Assembly (NCBI GenBank): GCA_946886435.1
Contig: CAMPIR010000005.1
Location: forward strand, 1-17,859
Direction of reading: 5' to 3'
DNA length: 17,859 nucleotides
Source: an uncultured Candidatus Saccharibacteria bacterium
GTDB lineage: Bacteria; Patescibacteria; Saccharimonadia; Saccharimonadales; UBA5946
Made by a program: the position numbers and the translations under genes. The notes beneath the pieces were generated by a model. It was not told the origin of the DNA. It saw nothing but the letters and a program-made list of their open reading frames with translations, and made no database searches. This document shows positions 14,412 to 17,859 of this stretch, in pieces (position 1 is the stretch's first letter; every line of letters starts with the position of its first letter).

Positions 14412-16062
14412 GCTGAACGATGAACTTGATAGTGATCTTGTCGGCATTGTTCGGCGCCTTCGTCACCCAGAACGGAGAGAACTTAACCGTGACATCCTCG
14501 ACGCCCTGGATCGTCTCGATTTGCTGCTGGATTTCTCCTGCGCGCTTGCCGATCAGTTGTTTCGCGAGGGCCTTGTCGTCGATGTTTGGCCCAACCTGTG
14601 CGGTAGCTTGTGCTCGAACGTTGTAAACGCCATCTTTCTTTTCAAACTGAGCGAATGTCGTTGACTCGTCGCCACTCTCATAAATCTTCTGGTTTTTCTC
14701 GCCACTGATCTGGCTCTTCGTGAATGTGTCGTAGACCCCGCGGAGATCAGAACGGGCGATGCCGACCAGCCGATAGGTTGTTTCTGCGGTTAGTTTCGCC
14801 GTCGTAGCCTCTTGATCCAGTGCGGGTGAACTGGTAGGTTCAGCGGGTTCTGCTTCAAAGCTCTCTTGGATTACGACAACGTTATCGTCAAACTGTTTCA
14901 GAAGGTCTTTCTTTACGGCATCAGCTTTTTGCGCCTGAAGTTGTTCTTTCGCCTTTTCAATATCGGCCTGAGAGACTACGGTTACAGTCTTGTCGGTTCC
15001 ACCGCTTGTGGCGTCGTCTAATTCTCCGCTCGCTCCATCAAAACTTCCGCTGACACTGCCGCTCGCTCCGTTATATTTCGAGCCGCCATTGATCGCCGTA
15101 ATACCGACCGTTGCGGTGCCTGGACATAAATGGTCGGCCCCACACTCATTGCCGAAAGTCAGTGTCGCTTTCGGTACGGTAACGGCCGAGGTAGTTACAA
15201 AGCCAAGCCCAGAGCTCGTAACAACTTGCGTCCCTGCTGAGATGTTCGCGGCACTGCCTTCGGAATTTTCAAACGACACCGTTCCAGTTGCTTTTTCACC
15301 GACTTCTTTTTTGCCAGTAGCAGTAAAGTCAACGCTCGCGGCCTTTTTGGTTTCCTTGACGATAGCTGGCACGATACCTTGCGCAGCATCAAGTTTTGCG
15401 TCAGGACGCAACTGGAGTGGTTTATTGATACTGACGACATTTGTTTTGGCGGTTATAGCAACGGTCGCTTTACCGGCGAAGAAAATCGCCCAGACGAGAA
15501 AAATAAGTGCAAGTACGCCGAGACCGCCAAAAATGAACAGTTTCTTGCGGAACGAATCAAAATCAGGAATCTTTGAGCCACGTTTCGGGGCTCGGGCGGC
15601 GGCTTTTTTTGCAGCGAACGGCGCGCTGAGCACAGCATCATCGGGCATATCGATGGTTTCAACGGCGTCATCAGTGCTATCGAAAGATGGCGCCTCAGCC
15701 GTGCGAGCCAGCTCTCCGACGGGCAACTCTTCGCCGTTGATTACTTCCTCCTCATCGAGTTTCATGGCGGTAATCGATGGGATCTCGGGTTTTGACTGGA
15801 GGTTTTTGGCAACCGGCAGCGAAAGTCCGGCCGCTAGGCCAGAGAGTGCGTGATCATTCGTGATCAAAACCACGCGTTTTTTAACGCTCGTAGCGGCACG
15901 TTGGAGTAGCTTGAGATTGACCGCGCTCTGCAGCACGCCGATACGTTTTGGCGGCACGAGAGCAACGATCGACGTCTTGCTCGTCTTTACTTTTTCGATA
16001 ACGGAAGTGATATCGTCATCGATATCGATGTAGATGACATCTTTTTTTGGGTCAGTACTCAT
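14398..16062 (-). CDS. Single-pass membrane protein, baseplate J/gp47-like
   Basis: A 554-aa protein of a type frequent in Patescibacteria and often labelled 'baseplate J/gp47 family'. Residues 1-95 form a small alpha/beta cytoplasmic domain with alternating strands (VIYIDIDDDI, SIVALVPPKR, RVVLITNDH). A Glu/Asp/Pro-rich linker follows, then a basic patch (157-174), one transmembrane helix (about 175-196) and a large outside part. The latter holds a beta-rich segment (about 255-345) with GTVSFENS, an AGTQVVTS strand, a VTVPKA strand and a possible disulfide, C307 and C313, as in J-like domains. A coiled-coil-prone stretch (366-392) and an alpha/beta C-terminus follow. The ATG overlaps the TGA of the FtsA/PilM-like gene (ATGA), suggesting partner proteins. 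No phage genes are near, so a phage origin is not implied. Its first 27 codons are copied in the tandem repeat. Confidence 0.85.
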   Translation of the reverse strand: MSTDPKKDVIYIDIDDDITSVIEKVKTSKTSIVALVPPKRIGVLQSAVNLKLLQRAATSVKKRVVLITNDHALSGLAAGLSLPVAKNLQSKPEIPSITAMKLDEEEVINGEELPVGELARTAEAPSFDSTDDAVETIDMPDDAVLSAPFAAKKAAARAPKRGSKIPDFDSFRKKLFIFGGLGVLALIFLVWAIFFAGKATVAITAKTNVVSINKPLQLRPDAKLDAAQGIVPAIVKETKKAASVDFTATGKKEVGEKATGTVSFENSEGSAANISAGTQVVTSSGLGFVTTSAVTVPKATLTFGNECGADHLCPGTATVGITAINGGSKYNGASGSVSGSFDGASGELDDATSGGTDKTVTVVSQADIEKAKEQLQAQKADAVKKDLLKQFDDNVVVIQESFEAEPAEPTSSPALDQEATTAKLTAETTYRLVGIARSDLRGVYDTFTKSQISGEKNQKIYESGDESTTFAQFEKKDGVYNVRAQATAQVGPNIDDKALAKQLIGKRAGEIQQQIETIQGVEDVTVKFSPFWVTKAPNNADKITIKFIVQHDEN

Positions 16063-16851
16063 ACTCGTAGGATGCGATTTAATTTTTCTTTTACACTATC
16101 TGTGTCGGAACTACCTACTATCGTATCATATCCGACACGCAACAGACCCATGCCAGTGATAAAGCTATGATCAAGATCGGAGTTTGTTTTGTCGGTGATT
16201 CCGACGATGTCGCTCGGGCTGACATGCTGTACGGTTGGGCGTTTCGTAAACGGAAGCTCCTTGTACCAGTCCTGGCTTTTTAGAGCATCAACGAGCTTAC
16301 TAAGGCTTGAGCCGCCACCGCAAAGCAGAATCCTGTTTGGTAGGTGGTCAACAGAGTCAAACTCGCTGAGAGCCAGCTCGACACCGCCAAGCCAGACTTC
16401 GAGGGTTTTATCGATTGAGCTGTTGACCTGTTTTGCAACCGAAGCCTTTAGGCTCTCATCATCGACGTTGACCTTGAGTTTCTCGGCATCCGCGTAGCTC
16501 AGCTCCATGTCGCTCGCAATCGTACGAGTGAAGCTCCGGCCGCCGATACCGAACATCTTTGTGCCTTCGACGCCGCCATCGTTAACGACGGCGATATCGG
16601 TCGTTCCACCACCAACGTCAGCTAGAATCGCTGTGAATGTACTGCTCGCATCAGTGCCGAGCACGCTACGGGATACGGCAAATGGCTCCGCGGCAACTGC
16701 AATCAGATCGAGATCGAGCTCACCGGCAGCACGTTCGAGCGCACCGATATGAACCATCGGCGCAAATGCCGTATAGATCTGTATGGCAACGTCTTTGCCC
16801 TGAAAACCGATCGGGTTGGAAACTTTGTAGCCATCGATATGGATACTAACG
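15982..16851. repeat. 868-bp tandem duplication, left copy
   Basis: This copy begins at CGTCTTTAC (15982) inside the baseplate-J-like gene and ends at ATACTAACG (16851). Every stretch I compared is identical to 16850-17719 at a fixed offset of 868, and the encoded 233 residues of the FtsA/PilM-like C-terminus are the same. The copies share the two bases CG at 16850-16851. The outer flanks differ, GCT before this copy and ATCG after the right one, so the exact ends are clear. Confidence 0.95.
16059..16851 (-). pseudogene. Truncated second copy of the FtsA/PilM-like gene
   Basis: This is the C-terminal 263 codons of the gene at 16927-17859, generated by the tandem duplication. Coding in the original frame resumes at the junction (VSIHIDGY) without an initiator; the first in-frame ATG is at 16757 (MVHIGALERA) and would give 232 aa. 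That internal product would keep the DVGGGTTDIAVV phosphate loop and the LCGGGSSLSKL adenosine loop but lack the N-terminal half of the actin fold. It ends with the same ATGA overlap onto the intact baseplate-J-like gene. Translation could occur by re-initiation after the short chimeric ORF, but I treat it as a remnant. Confidence 0.85.
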
Positions 16852-16930
16852 TCTTTACTTTTTCGATAACGGAAGTGATATCGTCATCGATATCGATGTA
16901 GATGACATCTTTTTTTGGGTCAGTACTCAT
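16703..16930 (-). pseudogene. Chimeric 75-aa ORF created at the duplication junction
   Basis: It starts with the ATGA-coupled start of the baseplate-J-like protein and encodes its first 27 residues (MSTDPKKDV through KVKT). It then crosses the junction near 16850 into FtsA/PilM-like sequence in the wrong frame and stops after 48 further unrelated residues. The tail is Arg/Ser rich, as expected for off-frame reading. A real function is unlikely, but it inherits an active start context. Confidence 0.85.
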
Positions 16931-17719
16931 ACTCGTAGGATGCGATTTAATTTTTCTTTTACACTATCTGTGTCGGAACTACCTACTATCGTATCATATC
17001 CGACACGCAACAGACCCATGCCAGTGATAAAGCTATGATCAAGATCGGAGTTTGTTTTGTCGGTGATTCCGACGATGTCGCTCGGGCTGACATGCTGTAC
17101 GGTTGGGCGTTTCGTAAACGGAAGCTCCTTGTACCAGTCCTGGCTTTTTAGAGCATCAACGAGCTTACTAAGGCTTGAGCCGCCACCGCAAAGCAGAATC
17201 CTGTTTGGTAGGTGGTCAACAGAGTCAAACTCGCTGAGAGCCAGCTCGACACCGCCAAGCCAGACTTCGAGGGTTTTATCGATTGAGCTGTTGACCTGTT
17301 TTGCAACCGAAGCCTTTAGGCTCTCATCATCGACGTTGACCTTGAGTTTCTCGGCATCCGCGTAGCTCAGCTCCATGTCGCTCGCAATCGTACGAGTGAA
17401 GCTCCGGCCGCCGATACCGAACATCTTTGTGCCTTCGACGCCGCCATCGTTAACGACGGCGATATCGGTCGTTCCACCACCAACGTCAGCTAGAATCGCT
17501 GTGAATGTACTGCTCGCATCAGTGCCGAGCACGCTACGGGATACGGCAAATGGCTCCGCGGCAACTGCAATCAGATCGAGATCGAGCTCACCGGCAGCAC
17601 GTTCGAGCGCACCGATATGAACCATCGGCGCAAATGCCGTATAGATCTGTATGGCAACGTCTTTGCCCTGAAAACCGATCGGGTTGGAAACTTTGTAGCC
17701 ATCGATATGGATACTAACG
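16850..17719. repeat. 868-bp tandem duplication, right copy
   Basis: The right copy is continuous with the unique 5' part of the FtsA/PilM-like gene at 17720 and so belongs to the intact gene. It carries the last 264 or so codons of that gene and the first 27 codons of the next. The period of 868 is not a multiple of three, so reading does not stay in frame across the junction. Confidence 0.95.
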
Positions 17720-17859
17720 ATCGCTGAGTTGACGAGCTTTACCTCGACATCTTTGTTGCCTGTCTCGAGGGCGATCTGTTTCTGTGCTTTGGTTTGTGCA
17801 CGTTCTTGAACCTTTTCGATGATAAATTCCATCTCGTTGATATCGAGCGCACGATCAGG
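16927..17859 (-). CDS. FtsA/PilM-like actin-fold ATPase, 5' end beyond the window
   Basis: The last 310 residues are present; the frame is open to the window edge, so an ATG at 17832 is probably internal. Actin-fold marks are the phosphate loop DVGGGTTDIAVV, GIGGRSFTRTIA after it, and the adenosine loop LLCGGGSSLSKLVDAL. The segment VSIHIDGYKVSNPIGFQGKD before the core resembles the extra 1C/SHS2-type subdomain of FtsA and PilM. These proteins anchor division or type IV pilus machines on the inner membrane face. The stop overlaps the next start as ATGA. The downstream partner is a bitopic membrane protein, which suits either a PilM-PilN-like or an FtsA-type scaffold; sequence alone does not decide. 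The intact gene is the right copy of the tandem duplication. Confidence 0.88.
   Translation of the reverse strand, partial: PDRALDINEMEFIIEKVQERAQTKAQKQIALETGNKDVEVKLVNSAIVSIHIDGYKVSNPIGFQGKDVAIQIYTAFAPMVHIGALERAAGELDLDLIAVAAEPFAVSRSVLGTDASSTFTAILADVGGGTTDIAVVNDGGVEGTKMFGIGGRSFTRTIASDMELSYADAEKLKVNVDDESLKASVAKQVNSSIDKTLEVWLGGVELALSEFDSVDHLPNRILLCGGGSSLSKLVDALKSQDWYKELPFTKRPTVQHVSPSDIVGITDKTNSDLDHSFITGMGLLRVGYDTIVGSSDTDSVKEKLNRILRV

Noticed and set aside
14990..15853. Long antisense ORF (287 codons) opposite the baseplate-J-like gene, and a 270-codon one at 5920-6732 opposite uvrA
   Set aside because: Low-complexity or family-free translations that mirror the codon pattern of well-supported genes on the other strand; no promoter or SD.
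15982..17719. Insertion sequence or mobile element as cause of the repeat
   Set aside because: The repeated unit contains only segments of the two resident genes, with no transposase, terminal inverted repeats or target-site duplication.
1..17859. Recoded TGA (Gracilibacteria/SR1 code)
   Set aside because: All long frames are free of internal TGA and one gene uses TGA as its stop within an ATGA overlap.

Overview
The window reads as a compact, roughly 50% GC bacterial chromosome segment with tightly packed genes, short or overlapping intergenic regions and many genes without a Shine-Dalgarno (SD) site. The combination of an actin-fold FtsA/PilM-like ATPase, a 'baseplate J/gp47-like' single-pass membrane protein, RuvX, MltG, a LysM-CHAP hydrolase, a stand-alone PaaX/Cas2-fold regulator, ObgE and a CTC-type bL25 suggests the Patescibacteria (CPR), most likely a Saccharibacteria (TM7) relative. 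That placement is inference; no 16S gene is present. The long reading frames contain no internal TGA, so the genetic code is standard and not the recoded Gracilibacteria/SR1 code. No tRNA, rRNA, IS element, prophage or CRISPR array was seen.

Layout, left to right. (1) 1-2220: a possible small membrane protein and a half-size ABC exporter, closed by a bidirectional terminator. (2) 2220-3795: bL25 (minus) and a DedA-family membrane protein (plus), divergent from back-to-back promoters. (3) 3807-7182: uvrA followed by a YjdF/DUF2238-like membrane protein, a two-gene minus-strand unit. (4) 7243-7937: two small membrane proteins on the plus strand. (5) 7918-9973: exonuclease I (minus) divergent from a PaaX-like regulator (plus). 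(6) 10044-11351: obgE. (7) 11446-17859: a minus-strand cell-envelope locus that reads, in transcription order, FtsA/PilM-like, baseplate-J-like, ruvX, mltG, then a separately promoted LysM-CHAP wall hydrolase with a leader of about 245 nt.

Three things stand out. First, an 868-bp unit spanning the FtsA/PilM-like to baseplate-J-like boundary is tandemly duplicated with no difference I could find. It has a 2-bp microhomology at the junction and leaves both parent genes intact plus a truncated copy between them. Second, eight genes without an SD have a -10-like hexamer ending 3-10 nt before the start codon, often with an extended TGN motif, which suggests leaderless or nearly leaderless transcripts as the default. 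Genes with longer leaders carry SD sites. Third, the LysM-CHAP gene has the best promoter in the window, a long leader with mutually exclusive foldings around its SD, and probably a non-canonical AUA start.

Functionally, the right half looks like a wall-growth and division module: actin-fold ATPase, membrane partner, glycan terminase MltG and a secreted wall peptidase. The middle holds DNA repair and nucleic-acid functions (UvrA, ExoI, RuvX) mixed with a ribosome-assembly GTPase and a ribosomal protein.
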